Notes under the pieces: model-generated | What the model was told of the DNA's origin: nothing | Database searches by the model: none | What the model saw: only the letters and a program-made list of their open reading frames with translations | Shown: positions 35,547-54,502 of the stretch, piece by piece | Layout: every line of letters starts with the position of its first letter | Numbering within the stretch: position 1 is the first letter of the stretch | Position numbers and translations under genes: made by a program | Source of the DNA: Anaeramoeba flamelloides | Lineage: Eukaryota; Metamonada; Anaeramoebidae | Length of the DNA: 64,000 bases | Assembly: GCA_027625915.1 (NCBI GenBank) | Contig: JANTQA010000033.1 | Span: 8,680,001 to 8,744,000 of the forward strand | Reading direction: 5' to 3'

Positions 35547-38500
35547 TTCTGAATATTTGATTGAAGAAAATACCAAAAAATAGAAATATTTTTTCTAAAC
35601 ACATAAAAAGAAAAGTTTAATTTCAATTTTGGTTTTAAGAAGCGTTTTTTTTTTTTGGTGATGTGTGTTCCACCGGGCACAGATAAAAAGGAGTTGTATT
35701 TTTTCAAGAAAAAAAAACAATTAAGATTTCAAACTTTCCTAAAATAAAATTGATTTTCTTTATTTATTTAAATTTCTGAAAAAAAAAAAAAAAAAAAAGG
35801 CTATTTACCACACTATTGACTGTTCTTTAAATTATTTTGATTTAAGAAACTCTAAAATAATAAAACATTGAAAATATTTTTATTTTTTATAATTCTTAAC
35901 AAAAGATTCTGGGGGTTTGTTGAACCAAAATAGTAAATCAAGAGTTGGTTTTAACTGTATTCTAATATAATTAGATTTTAAGTTTTCATTAAAAAAAATT
36001 TATTTAAAAAAATTATCCTCAAATATTACGAAATATAATCATTGAACCAAAGTAATTAGTGTTTATAGGAGTTTTTAAAAATTCAAATTTTTTAAAGAAA
36101 TTTTATTTTAATAAGACTTGGGCAAGTTTAAAGTGGGTTCTTTACTCCACAAACAAACCTCTGTACCACATTTCAAGACTGATAATACACTTTTTTAAAA
36201 TAGAAAACTTGAAAAAAGTTTGAATTCTGAAAAATATTTCACTTTTTAAAACTTTTGTAACTTAAAAGATTTCAATTCATGAAATTGAAGATAAAGCCAT
36301 CAAAATAATTAGTAGCCAAAGACTATAATCCCTGTTTTAAAATATCATTAATGTTTTTTTTTCTTATAGTTATAAAGCAACACTCAATTCACTACCCAAT
36401 AATTTATCGAAGTTCAAATCAATTTGAAGGCTAATATCTTGATTTTTTCTGTAAAATTATATATTAAGATACAAATAGTTAAAAATTTTTCCTAATTTTC
36501 TCACTTTTTATGAATTTTTTTGTTTTTTTGATGGTTTTTATGATTGGCGAAAATTTTCATTCCAATTAGATCCTTCATTTTAGAATTTCCCGATTAAATT
36601 ATAGAACTTTAAGAAATCTAATACCATGTTCAATTAGGGTTAATTGATGATTTCTTTGATTGGCTTATGTATATGCCTTCTCGTAGAAAGAAACACACTT
36701 TTCAATTCGAAACATGAATGTATCTTTTAAAAACTTATTATTTAGACAACGGTAATTTAAAAAACTTAAAATTAATATGTCTTTTTAAATACTTCCAACT
36801 TATTTAAATTTTTTCAATTTGAACATATGGTTTTATTTATACTCAAAATAAATAGAATACAATTGAAGTTCATTTTTACCAGTTTTTCGATTACCCGGGT
36901 ATTTATAAAGTAATCTTTTTATTTGATTACTACTGTTGAACCAACTTAGAAATAAAAAAAAATGAAAAAAAAATCTTGAATAAAAAAATTAGAATTTTAT
37001 CTTCAATTTTTTAAAAGATTCAGATAGAAAAAGTAGTGATACTTTTCAAAGTTAGTTATTCTAAGTATTATTAAAAAAAAAAAAAGAAAATAGGTAGTTT
37101 TTTTTTTTTTTTGTTTTCATTAATAGTGAATAGATTATTATTTGTTCTTCTGTCCTAACAGGTTATACAAAGGCGTTCAAAAAATACATTTCAATCCATT
37201 ATGTTGCATTTATACAATTTTTTTCTATCATAGACTCAATTAATTGAGAATGATATCGTGAAAAAAAAATATCAATCATCATTCTCTGAAATGTTCGATA
37301 TATTCTTATGTCACTTTGGAAAATATCTTTTTTTCATTATTCCAATCCAAAATCAAATTATAAAAAGGTATATATTATTATCAAATCAAAACAAAAAAAA
37401 AAAAAAACAATTATTTATAAGAATTCTACTCATTGTGAAAAATAAAATCAATTTTTTCATTCAGAAAAGATCAAATTGCAACATATTTTCAAATTATTTC
37501 ACAAAAAAATTATTTTTCTTTGAAAGAAGATTCAAATATTCTTGTCTTTGAAAGAATTCTACAAAAATTCACATGAAAAATGAAAACACTCAGTGTTTAA
37601 ATAAATTAGTCTAAAAGATCTACTTAATTTCAAAAAAATTACAATAATTATTTTAAATTTGAAAAATAAACAATTATTTTATTCCCCGCATTTTTTTTTT
37701 CAATTATTTCTTTTTTTTCAATCTAAAAATCTTATAAAATCTTCCAACACTTAAATATAAATTAATCCCATACTATTTTTTATAAAACTTGAAAAATTGA
37801 AAGTTAACCTAAAGAAATACTTATTAATTTGATTATTATTAATCAATAATTAATAAACCAATCATAATTATTCCAGTATGATAGTAATAATCCAAAGAAT
37901 AAAACTATCTAATAAGATTTACTATTATTTCTCAATTTTTTATATATTTTTAAACAAATATAAAATAAATTCAAATCAATACTTTTAATAAAAAAATAAT
38001 AGATATTATCAAATAAACAATTTTAATACTAATAGTTTGTAGTTTATTTTTGATCAAAAACTCAAAAAGAATATTACTGAATCATTTTATTTTTCCAGAA
38101 ATTTAATAAAAATTTAAATAAAAAATAAAAAATCTAATTACTTCTGGTTTTCAGGGATTTAATTTTTAGTTTCATTATTTTTATATTTATCTAAATAAGA
38201 TTAAATTTTAAAAATGTTATTTACATATAAAAACAATCAGAAAATTACTCAAAATGGGATTTCAGAAAAATAAAAAGGTTTTGTAAATCTTATTTTTCAA
38301 GCACCAAAAACCAAAAATCTAAACCAAAAATAGACAAGATCTTTTTACTAAAAATTTATTGGGAATAATCTATATACTTACTTAAAAAAGATAACTCTTT
38401 TTTCTTAAGTTGATAAAGGGGTTTCCTTATCGAGTTTAATTATATCGTTTTTAAAACACTTAATCTATTACCTTTGGGAAAAAAAAGAACAATAATTTGC

Positions 38501-38747
38501 AATCCAATGAGATAGTTTGATTATGGGTTTAAAAATAAAAACCCACAAATGTTTCAACAAAAAAATCCTTCAGACATTTCGAATTTCCAAACAATACCCT
38601 GAAAAACAAAATATTTTTCTCATTCTCTCCCTATTGTTTTTCAATTTATTTTTATTCAAAAATGAGATTTATTTTTTTTATTTTTTGTTCTTATTTCCTC
38701 TCTTTTGATTTTGAAAACTTTTTTCCGTTTGACTAATTTTTTTTGAT
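33927..38747. other. AT-rich region with a possible decayed coding stretch at 33959-34940
   Basis: From 33959 to about 34940 the plus strand has short open pieces with protein-like composition broken by stops: SFGNLSKKVPFESFVSATD near 34080-34135, RVGGNGYFVLYLITYSNN near 34300-34350, and SHPRILGRELKIFPVIVNRS near 34600-34660. These may be the remains of an old gene; no family was recognised. The rest, to 38747, holds only a (TA)n tract at about 35517-35540 and homopolymer runs. Confidence 0.3.
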
Positions 38748-41700
38748 ATGAAAGTAATATTAAATATTAAGCCAACCCAAGGAGAGTCTTTTGTTGTTGA
38801 AATTGAAGAATCAAAAAAAGTGAAAGCATTAAAAAAAATGTGTCTCACTAAAACAAGTGTTGCAGTTCTTAGACAAAGGCTGATCCACGAAGGAAAGATT
38901 TTAGAAAACGTAAGAACGATAAAAAGTTACAGTAAGAATTTTCAATCTTTCTTTTTTTTTTAATTCAAAAAAATAAAAAAAAAACAACAAAAACAAACAA
39001 ATCGAAACCGAAAAGAAACAAAAGAAAACACAAAAGAAAAGAAATAAAGAAAAAAAAACAACAAAGAAATTTTAGTGATTATTGGACTCAAATCTATTTT
39101 TTAAAAATTTGCTACAAACCAAAAACCATTAATTGTTCCAATTCAGAAATTTTCTTTTTTTTCTTTTCTTTTGTATTTTATTTGACTTTCGATCTTTGAT
39201 CTTTTGTTTAATAATAACGCAACACAAATAATTTATGACCAAAAAACTTTCGTTTTCTTTTTAATTAATTCAAAGAAATACAAGATCAGGATCGACTATA
39301 TCTTGTCATTGAACCTGAACAAAAAAATGATCTCGAGCAAGAAGGATTTAATTTAAAAAAAGCACAAGAGAAAAAAAACAATAATTCACCATTCGGCAGC
39401 AAACAAATGCAAGATTTATTAAAAAACCCTCTTTTTAAAGAAATGAATAAGCAACTTTTTAAAAATCCAGACACATTGCGAGATATGATGAAAAATTTTC
39501 CTGGAATGAAAGAGGTAATTGTTTCCAATTTTGTTCTTCAAATATTTTTGTTCTTGAATTATCTTTTCTTTGGTCTTTGTTCTTTATTTTTTATTCTTTA
39601 TTCTTTCGTCTTTAATCTTTAATGATATGTTTTGTTTGATTACAAAAAATTTCGATCTGATCCAAAAAAATAAAAAGTTAATTTTTAAACAACAAAATTT
39701 AGCACAAATATTATTCCATTAGAATAGGTCTATTAAAATCTTTAAATTTCTTTTAGTTTCCAACAGGAACCTTTTCAATTGTTCCTTTTGGTAGTTATTA
39801 CTTAAAAAAAGAAATATTACCATTCCTGAAAAAAGTTGTCAAATCTATTTTAATTGTAAAATATCGTCAAAAGGAAAGTTTTTCAAATATTTTTCTTCTT
39901 ATTTTTCACTGATCATTCAAGATATCTGGAACTGAGATTATCCCCAAACTGGGTTAATACTTATTTTTAGGCTCTTAAACCCAATTTCACCTTGAATAGA
40001 AAAAACATCGGCAACAAAAAATCCAAAAAAAGTCAATTTTTCTAATGTTTACAATTCAAAATTCAAATTTTGTAAAAATTGAACATGCTTAAAAATTTGG
40101 TTTAATATGATGTTTTGGATTTTATTTTAATTACAATAATCAGCCGTCAATCTAATTTTTGAATTTGGTAATTGCTTTAAAATGAACAAAAAAATAAGTA
40201 AAAAAAAATCTTTGAAAAAGATAACCTTTAATATTATTTTACAATTAAAATCGATTTGGCAATTTTTTTTCGGACACGGTAATTTAATTCAGGTATGCTC
40301 AACTAGATACAAAAAAAAAAATTGAAACTTGCAAGTTCAAAAAATCTGTTTTGTAAATTTCAGATCCAACATACCAAATTATAAGTTTTTTCAACTTCAT
40401 AAAAAAATAATAACGTGAAGTTCACATATTCACTGAATTCAAGGAGTTATAGCTTACCCCAGTTTTCAAAAACCCAAATTTTGAATAAAATACTTATTTT
40501 TGGGGTATTTTTTTTTTTCGAAACGATTCCCATTGAATTATTTTTTAATTTTTAATATAAACCAATAAAAAATACACACTATACACTAGTATGTTAAAAG
40601 AAAATGGAAAAAAAAAAAGTTATACAAAACTATTACTTCCATTAACCATTTCATCTTTGATTATATTGTAAATAAACTTTATTATTAAAATTCCAGAACT
40701 TCAAATTCATGAGACTATTGTATTTATTGTTGTTAGTATAACCACCTTTTTTAAAAGTCTCTAGTTGAGAAAAAAGGCATTTTTTTTGGGTAAGAAATTC
40801 CAAAAAAAATGAAAGGATGAATTTTAGTTTAATTCAACTTGGAGATATTTACTTTGATAGATAATAACTAATAGTTTGGAAAAATGCTGTACTCATCTAA
40901 TAAAACTGAAATAGAGAAAAAAAAACTCTTGTGATAAATGTTATAATTGTCCGTAGAGTGCCTAGCTTTTTTTTAATTTAAGAAATTAAAAGAAAATTTT
41001 TGAAATTTTCAGTTTATTTCAAAAATTAAAAAAAAACTAACGTAAGTGTCCGAGGTTTTCCAGGATTCAAAAGAATCTTGTAAAAATTTTGATTTTACTC
41101 AATTCTTATAAACCTAACGAAAACCGATCCGAATTTTTTTTTTAATTTTTTGAAATAAAATGAAAATTCAATAAATTTTCTGTTTATTTCAAAAATTACA
41201 AAAAACCTAATGTAAGTGTTTGTAGAGTGCGGTAGAATGCGGTCAAGTGCCTAGGTGGGTTTTTAATTGAAAAAAAAATCAAGTATAATCTAGAGGTTTT
41301 CTCAATTCTTTTGAATTATGGAATTTTTAACGAAAAGTGCCATCAAATGCCGTAGAGTGCCTAAGTTTTTTTTTAATTTGAGAAATAAAAAGAAAATTAA
41401 AAAAAACCTAACAGCGGTTTTCTTGAGGTTTTATATTTATTCTGAAATTTTATCGATTTTCTAAATAAACAGAAAACTTAAGAAAAGCTAACGTGATTTT
41501 CAGAATTTAAAAGAATGGAGAAAAATCAAAGATTTTACTCAATTCTTTTGAATTCTGGAAAAGCTAATGGCATTTTTTATCATTATTATTTTTGTTTAGA
41601 AAATCTTATGATCTTCTTATCAAAATAATAATAATGATAAAAACTAACAAAAAAAAAAGAAAAAAAAAATATTTTGTTAATTTCATATGTCAACAATTTT

Positions 41701-44658
41701 AGAAGCACACTTTTTATTTATTTTCGTATTGAAAGTTAATTATTACTTTTAGACTCTTAAAAAAATATTATAAAATCGTCTCTCCAATGAAGTCAACTAA
41801 AAATTTCAGAAATTTTGAAAAATTAATAATAAAAATATTCAAATAACTTTTTAATTTTTTTTTCATTTTCAATTAATAGGGAAATTCATAAAAATAATTT
41901 TTTAGTGAAATAATCAGGTTATTGTATGTTCGGCCTCCAATCACTAATTTCTAATTTTGCCATCAATCAAATAAACTATATTTCACAAATTTTGACTCTC
42001 TTGAAATAATAAATTGAAAAAAAAAAAAAAATAGTATTCAATGACAACAAATTATTAAATCTCATTAATAATTTGCTTTTAAATTGTTCTAAGCATATAA
42101 AAGCCTGATGTTTTTCAAATATAAAAATTAATAAAAACGTAAAAAAAAGCAGAGTCAAAATTTTTGAAATGAGCATTACGGATTTTTTATTTTAAACTTT
42201 TGATGAAAAAATGATTATTACAGATTTTTTGTTAATAAATATATTACATTCAAAAAGACATTGCAGAGTATTAATTTTCTTAATATTTATTTGTATTTTC
42301 CAAGATCTTTTTTTTATTTCAAACATGATCTTGCAAAAAAAAAGAACAAAAAAGAAAAAGAAAAAAAAAAAAGAAAAAGAAAAAAAAACAAAGAAAAATC
42401 AAACCCATTAAAAAAATCAAAAAAAAAAAAACAAAAGAAAAAACAAAAATTGGCAAAATTATTAAAAAATGATTCTGATCCAAAAATTTGAAAATATTTT
42501 TTTGATAAGAATACTGGAATAAACCCTCAAAACAACTCCCATTAACATTATAAAAATTGAAACAAATTTTTTGATAAGAATATGAAAGTTATTTTTTTGA
42601 TAAGAATTTGAGATTAAGGGATTAGCGCCTAACAAGGAGAAGACTAAGATCAAAGTATGTTGTTATTGGGACTAACCACATTAGTGTTACATGGTTCAAA
42701 TGTATCTAAAAAATCGATTAGTCAAGTTGTAATATTTGTTGATCTCATCAATTAAAAATGATCCATGTTTTAGTAAAAAACACAACAATTTCAGAATAAA
42801 ATCTGCATTTCGCCACAAATTTAAAGGTTGATTTATCAATATTCAGACTACAAAGTTGCAAAATATCTTTCTTAAATTTGTAGCGAAATGTAGATTAATA
42901 ACTAAAAGATTCGTTTTTTTAAAAAAATTAAATAATTAACCAATAGATTATTTTGACAAATTATTTATGAAATATTGGAAAAATATTGATGTTACAATTA
43001 GCTTTATCAAAAGGGAAACAAAACAAATCAGTCTTTAGGTTTTTATGTTGATGATTCTCGAGTAAATCTTTAAAATTAAAAATTAAAAAAATAATTGCTT
43101 TTGAAAGTTCTAAATATGAATTATTAATTGCTGTAATACTATTATTTTGAGTTTCTATTTTTAGATTTGGATTAGGAATTAAAAAAAAAATTTCTAAAAT
43201 GAAACCTTTTTAAATATGTGAGCATTAGTAAAAAATGTAAATAATTTATTGTGGAATAAGATTTCTAATAGATTTTTTAGAGTCACAGAAACTAATTGAG
43301 CCATGTCAGACTAATATCATTTACACCAAATTACAATATACTTTGATTATATAGAAATCTATGTTGAGGCTAATCCCTTAAACTTGACAAAATAACTTCC
43401 AATAACAGTATAAATTGAGTAAAATTTTTTGAAAAATAGTTGAGTTTGTTTTTTTACTATTATTACGAATTTAATAATCAAATTGAACTATTGGTATTTG
43501 AATTTCAAAAGGGAAAAATTTTTCAAATTATTTTTTAATTTCAAATATTTTTATCAAACAAAGACAAAATAAAGGATACTGTTTCATGGATTAAAGTAAA
43601 TGGATTGAATTCTAGAAATAAAAATAATAATTAAAAATAAAATAATTTTAACAATTTAATAATTTATCTCTTAATTTCATTTTAAAAAAATATATTCGAT
43701 CACATAATATTTAAGGTACTAGAAAAAAACCCACAATTTGAATCTTTATTTCAAAATCCAGAATTAATGGAAAAAATGATGGAAGACATGCAAGATCCTG
43801 ATTCGTTTAATGAATTAATGAGATCGTTGGATTTACAAATGCATCAAATTTCAGGGATACCTGGGGGGTTTAACCATCTACAAAGTTTATATAATGATGT
43901 GCAAGAACCATTATTTGAAGCACTTTCTAATCATTCTCGGCCAAAAAATGAAAAAAATAAGAAAAATCAAACAATTTTAATTGATAATAAAAATAAAAAA
44001 CCAAATGATAAACCCCTACCAAACCCATGGAAACAAAAACAACAAAATAACCCATTTGGTGGATTAGGGGGGTTAGGGGGGTTAGGGGGGAATGGTGGAG
44101 GAATGGGTGGATTATTATCTGCTATGAATTCACCGCAATTTCAAAATATGATGAATGGTATGTTTGGTGGTATGAATCAAAACCAAAGCCAAAACAAAAG
44201 CCAAAACCAAAATAATATGTAATAAATCAATACTTTTTTTTTTTTTTTTTTCTTTTTTATTGTTTAAACTAAAATTCCAATTTATATAATATTATGTAAA
44301 AACAATTGATTTTAGGATGAATTTTGGTATGTTTGATTTTTTAAATCCAATGATGGGATTAAATCCAAACCAAAACCAAAACCAAAGTCAAAATCAAAAT
44401 AAAAATCAAAATAAAAATCAAAATAAAAACAATAATAATAATCAAAATGAAAATAAAAACACAAACCAAACACAAAACATAAACCAAAATTCTGATCTTA
44501 TGACTCAATATCAAAATGAATTAAAATTATTAAATGAAATGGGATTTACTGTTGCGGAGAAGAATATTGATGCTTTAGTAGAAACGAATGGCGATGTCGA
44601 ATCTGCTGTTGAATTACTTCTTCAACGCATGCTAGAATCATTAAACGAGAAGAACTAA
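38748..44658 (+). CDS. Ubiquilin (UBL-STI1-UBA proteasome shuttle)
   Basis: Four exons: 38748-38931, 39276-39514, 43716-44218 and 44316-44658, continuous in frame, 422 residues. The N-terminal ubiquitin-like domain is residues 1 to ~74 (MKVILNIKPTQGESFVVEIE...LRQRLIHEGKILENVRTIKS, then IQDQDRLYLVIEPEQ). STI1/ubiquilin repeats follow (MQDLLKNPLFKEMNKQLFKN, FPGMKE|VLEKNPQFESLFQN, PELMEKMMEDMQDPDSFNEL), then IPGGFNHLQSLYNDVQEPLF, a hallmark of ubiquilins. A Gly-rich block and an Asn/Gln-rich spacer lead to a C-terminal UBA (NELKLLNEMGFTVAEKNIDA, TNGDVESAVELLLQRML). The protein carries ubiquitylated and misfolded clients to the proteasome. Intron 2 is 4.2 kb and full of transposon relics, whereas introns 1 and 3 are 344 and 97 bp. 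The exon 3/4 joint splits an ATG codon (donor gtaata). Confidence 0.94.
40935..41580. repeat. Clustered 'GTAGAGTGCCTAGG' repeats inside ubiquilin intron 2
   Basis: Several degenerate units each contain a motif like 'gtagagtgcctaggtttttt', followed by an AT-rich stretch and 'ttactcaattctt' plus 'aaaacctaacg'. Instances of the core lie near 40953, 41225-41250 and 41352. The same units reappear at 48195-48520 outside this gene. Confidence 0.65.
41955..42580. repeat. Dispersed repeat family D, copy 2, in ubiquilin intron 2
   Basis: Same family and orientation as 20470-21060 (see there). It includes a 200-bp core with inverted ends ('tttcacaaattttgactctc' against 'gagtcaaaatttttgaaatg') and the purine-rich tract at 42335-42450. 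Confidence 0.65.
42618..43377. mobile_element. Element family E copy 1, TTAA-flanked, with ~85-bp inverted ends
   Basis: A 760-bp element bounded by TTAA (42614-42617 and 43378-43381). The left end is GGGATTAGCGCC...GATCAAAGTATGTTGTTATTGG and the right end, inverted, is GGGATTAGCCTC...AATCAAAGTATATTGTAATTTGG, continuing to 'ttagtgttacatggttcaa' against 'ttagtctgacatggctcaa'. No ORF. Internally, 'aatctgcatttcgccacaaa' pairs with an inverted copy about 90 bp on, forming a hairpin. TTAA duplication is characteristic of piggyBac-type elements, but the GGG end is not the classical CCC, and a TA duplication with TTAAGGG ends cannot be excluded. Confidence 0.75.
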
Positions 44659-47600
44659 TGAAAAAGAAATTAAAAAATAAATGTTTCAAATTATTATTTT
44701 TTTTTTTCTACTATTTGTTTACACACCATATTTCTTGAAATATTCATCCTTAAAATAATGATTTTAATAAAAAAAAAATAATCAATAAATGAATGTGAAC
44801 TTTAAAAAAAAAAAGATATTGTTAATTTTATTTTTAATTTTGTATTTTTGTTGTTTTCTTTTTTATTCAATAGATGGAAAAGATCAAAAATGGTTATGAA
44901 ATTATCACTGTTGAAATCTGTGTATACTTATCGTTTAATTATTACTGATAAAATTAAATTTTTTATTATTAAAATTTTAGATCTAGGTTAATTTAGGGAG
45001 TTTAAGGGAGTAGCCTTTTTTGAAAATAAAATGAAATCTTGTCAAGATCTTGAAAAAATTTTTTTGTGTAATTTGTGTTTAGACTTCTGAAATTGATGAG
45101 TTAAATCCATCTACACAATTTATTGATTGGAGTCTCTTTTTTGAAATTCAAAATTTACATGTTTCCAATATAAAACAAAAAAAAAGTAACCAATTATTTT
45201 GTTTAAGAATTAAGTTAATTCTTGAAAATGGGAAAACATATTTTTCGTTTTAGGTTGGAATGTATTGATTTCGAAAGCAAATTTTTTATTTGGTTTCTTT
45301 TTATAATTTGATTAATATTTCAATTCAAATCTTATCCAATAAAACTAATTGTGGTATAAGTGATTCAATAAATGAGTATTTGGTAGAATTTTAACTACAT
45401 TTTATCAATTAAATTGAGATCTATTATTCAATAAAAAATTTTTCTATAATGTTTTAAAAAAGTTGTTTTCTGGTTTTCAAAAAAAATGAAAAAAAATTGC
45501 AAAAAAATTTTCAAAAAAATTTTTTTTAACAAACTGTTTGGTCTTATTCACAAGAATCCTTATAACAATTCAAATCATTTTTGTAAGAAAAAAATTGATT
45601 TTGAATTTTGAGGATAAAATTAACTAATTCCCAAATATCTTCAAGAACATTTTATTTTGAAAAATCCAATTTTATATTAAAACAAAAACAAAATTTCAGA
45701 GTAAAATTTTTACATGACTTTAAAACTTTGATTATTATAACTATCCTTCTTAAAAAAATACAATTATTTTTTAATCTGTTGAATATATCAAATTTTTTGT
45801 TTAACCAAAAGTTTTATCTCAAAATTGAAAAAAAATCTTTATATTAATATTACTGGTAACAAAGACTTGTTATTGAATAATAATGATCAAAATGGCAATA
45901 AAAGGGGTAAAAAATTGTTATAATTTGAGAAATAAAATGAATTTAATAGTTTTCTTTTTCAGAAAAAATGGAAAAAAAAAATTGATCTCACTAAACCAAT
46001 TTTCTTTTATAGTTTTCTTAATCGATCCGAATTTTTTGACACTTAGCATATCCAAAATTTGAAAGTAGAGAATACCACCAATAACATATTTTAAAAATTT
46101 GTCTTGTTGTCGTAGAAGACTGATCCCTTAATTAAATGTCTAAAAATATTATTTCTAATTAATTTTTATTATCTTTGATTATTCGACTAATAAGCCCAAA
46201 AAATAAGGAGAACTTAGAATTAAAATTTTCATAAACTAATTGCAAAATAAATATTGTTATTTGAATGAGGACGAAAAAAATATCTAATATATTTTTCGTA
46301 ATGGGTAATATTTTAATATTATACCAAAAGGAAAATATATTGGATAATTTTAACTGCAGAATTAGATAGCTCTATTATTATGACAGAATTAAACGATAAT
46401 TTATTTTTTCAAAAATTATGTACAAGAAGAAAACAGCTAATATTTTTACTTTGATTTTTTGAATCGTAGCACAATTATATAAAAAAATTTGAAAGATCAC
46501 AAAATATTAATTTTTAGTTGGCTATTAAAAAAAATTTTTTGATTATTTGAAATTATTTTTATTAAAAAATAATTGTAAAATCTATGATTTTATGATTAAA
46601 TTCCTGAAATGAAATTCGAAGTATAAAGGTATTCAGAGTGTTATATACATTTTCCGAATAATAATAATTAAAACAATTTCTTAAAATGGTTATCTAATTG
46701 TGAAAAAAATCTACAAGATCACAAAAAATTATTTTTTAATTACTTGTACCTAAAAAAAAATTATTTTATAAAAAAATTATTTTTTTATGGAAAAATCAAA
46801 TAAAAACAAATTGCTTAAATTCCATTAATTGAGTTTAGAAGTGATCAAATTTCTTTTTAAAATTCCTTTTTTATTTTAATAATTTTTTTTATTTTTGCCC
46901 AAAATCTCATAATGTAATTTCATCAAAGATTTAATGTAACAAATTTGAATAAGGTAAAAACAGAGATACACAATGACATTTTAAATCCTGCAACTAAGTC
47001 AATATAGAATAATGTACCCAAGACTTTGCATATTTTTTATAAATTATATGACACAGTTACAACAAAAAAATTTTATAATTATGGTGGCAATCCAAAAAAA
47101 TTCGATTTTGAAGAAAATAACCACCAGCTCACTCAACACTTGAGGTACAAAAAAAAACTTCTCTATGAAGTTTTTACTTTTTTTTTTTTGTATTATTTTT
47201 CTCGATTTCATTTTTTGTTTTCTATCTCTTTTTCTTTTTCTTGTTTTTGTTTAGAAATAATTTTTTTTTCTTTTCATTTTTTAACGAAAAGATATACTAT
47301 GAGTCATGATCTTTCATAAATTCTTGCTATAAAAAAAAAATTAAGGGAGGTAGCTACATCATAAGACATGATAAAAAATTGAAAGGGGTGTAAGAAGAGT
47401 ATTTTATTTAGTGGTGTTTGATTACTGATTCTCTAAAAATTTTTTTAAAAAAAGTATTTGAGGTTTTTTTATATAGTAATATTAAACAATAAAAAAAAAG
47501 AGAGAAAAGAATTGATAAAATTGATTGGATTTTTTTTTTATAAATAATAAATACTTTTTTTTTGGGAGAAGATAATTTTATTTTCTTAGAATAAAACTTA

Positions 47601-48194
47601 TCGTAATTTTTTGGTTTAAAATTTGATAAAATATAATCATATTCACTTCTCTAATTCCACCAAATCCAACGATTTAAAATCCTAACAAGAAATTTTTTGG
47701 GATTTTTATTATTTTTTAGAATCCTGATAGCTATTAAAGCCCCATTTGTAATTTCCTTTTGTGACTCTCTCAATTGTATTGTTATTGTTCTTTTTAAACA
47801 AAATCCATTGATCCCAAATGACACTGATAAAAAAATCTGTCTTAATGGTTTTTGTTGTCATGATTTAAAAAAAAATTTAAAAATAATGAAAAAATAAAAA
47901 ATGAAAAAAATAAATGCTACAATAGAATGTTGAGATAAGGATAAAAGATAAAACATTCAAAATTCGAAACACTATTTTAAGTAATTCAACTCAGCATTCT
48001 ATTGTTTCAATTTCTTAGAGACTTTGAAAAAATAATTTAAAAAATCTAAGGTACGAAGTACTTTAAATAATAAAAATCAATGAGGTAACCTAAAGTAAAA
48101 ATTTTATGATCTGATCATCTTCAAAATTGCAAAAAAAGTGAAAACTTTTCCTTTATCATGGTTACTCCCTTCAATACATTTTTAGAGTTTCAGA
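44659..48194. other. AT-rich intergenic stretch
   Basis: No gene supported. At 47005-47150 the plus strand has an open piece with mixed composition (KLYDTVTTKKFYNYGGNPKK, FDFEENNHQLTQHLR) followed by a possible donor 'aggtac', but no partner exon could be found. Confidence 0.4.
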
Positions 48195-48520
48195 AAGTGT
48201 CCACAAGTGCCATTAGAGTGCCTAGGTTTTTTTTACTTTTGCTGGAATAAACCAAAAATTTCTTAAATTTTCTTTTTAATTCTCAAATCAAAAAAAAGCT
48301 AACGATGGTTTTCCTAGATTCAAAAGAATAGATAAAATCATAGATTTTACTCAATTCTTTTTTATTCTGGTAAAACAAACAAAAATTTTATTTAATTTTC
48401 TGTTTATTTCTCAAATTAAAAAAATTAAAAAAAAAAACGAAAAGTGTCGTCAAGTACCGTAGAGTGCCTAGGTTTTTTTTAATTTTTGAAATGTAAAGAA
48501 AATTAAATAAAATCTAATTG
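48195..48520. repeat. Second cluster of 'GTAGAGTGCCTAGG' repeats
   Basis: Two units with the core ('ttagagtgcctagg' near 48210 and 'gtagagtgcctaggtttttt' near 48460), plus the accompanying 'ttttactcaattctttt' and 'aaaaagctaacg' blocks seen at 40935-41580. Confidence 0.65.
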
Positions 48521-48850
48521 TAAACAGGAGACAATTCTGTTCAATCGCCTCTTTTCAATAATATAAAAAAAAAAAAAAAACATTTTTTTTAAAAATAAAA
48601 ATCAATTTAATCAAAAGTAAAAAATAGAAAAATACAAAAATAAAGCTATTTAAATTAGATTGTTTTTATTTATTTTTTTTTTTTTTATCATTAATAGATT
48701 TATCTTTGAGAAAAGTTATAATATTAAATAATCATTTTAATAATTTAATAATTTTATTTTTAATTGGAATTAATCGGATTAATTTAAAAAAAAAAAAATT
48801 TAATCTACTTTTTCGTTTTAATCTAATAAAAATATTGTTGATCAATTTTT

Positions 48851-54098
<5,248 letters not shown>

Positions 54099-54502
54099 CT
54101 GTTGAACAAAATATAAATTCGCTATTTGTTAAAAATTATTAAAAAAATGAAATACTTTTTTTTTGAAATTTTCAGGCATCAAAAAGGCAAGTTATTAGAA
54201 ACAAAAAGCCTGTGATACAATTTAAAACAATACCTTTTTAGTATACAATAGTAACCACTACTATTTGTGGAAACATTAATGAAACAAATTTTTCATTCAG
54301 ATATCGAAATAAGTTATTCGAGATTACAGTCCCTAAAATAGTCTGTTCACACTTGGTAAAAGCGGTGTTTCAAAATAAAAAACCGTGCTTCTTTTTGATA
54401 TAAGCCCTACAAATTATAATATCAAAGAAAGGGGCAATAAACACAAAGTAAATTTGATATTGATGAACCAAAGTTCTACTATGAAAAAAAGAAAGACGTA
54501 TA
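54099..54502. other. Importin alpha upstream region with an older MITE family B fragment
   Basis: From about 54327 (after TA) the sequence resembles the left arm of family B: CAGTCCCTAAAATAG, then 'gtgtttcaaaataaaaa', then 'tatcaaagaaa'. It breaks off where the younger copy at 54503 begins. It lies within 0.4 kb upstream of the importin alpha start, so it falls in or near its promoter. Confidence 0.5.
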
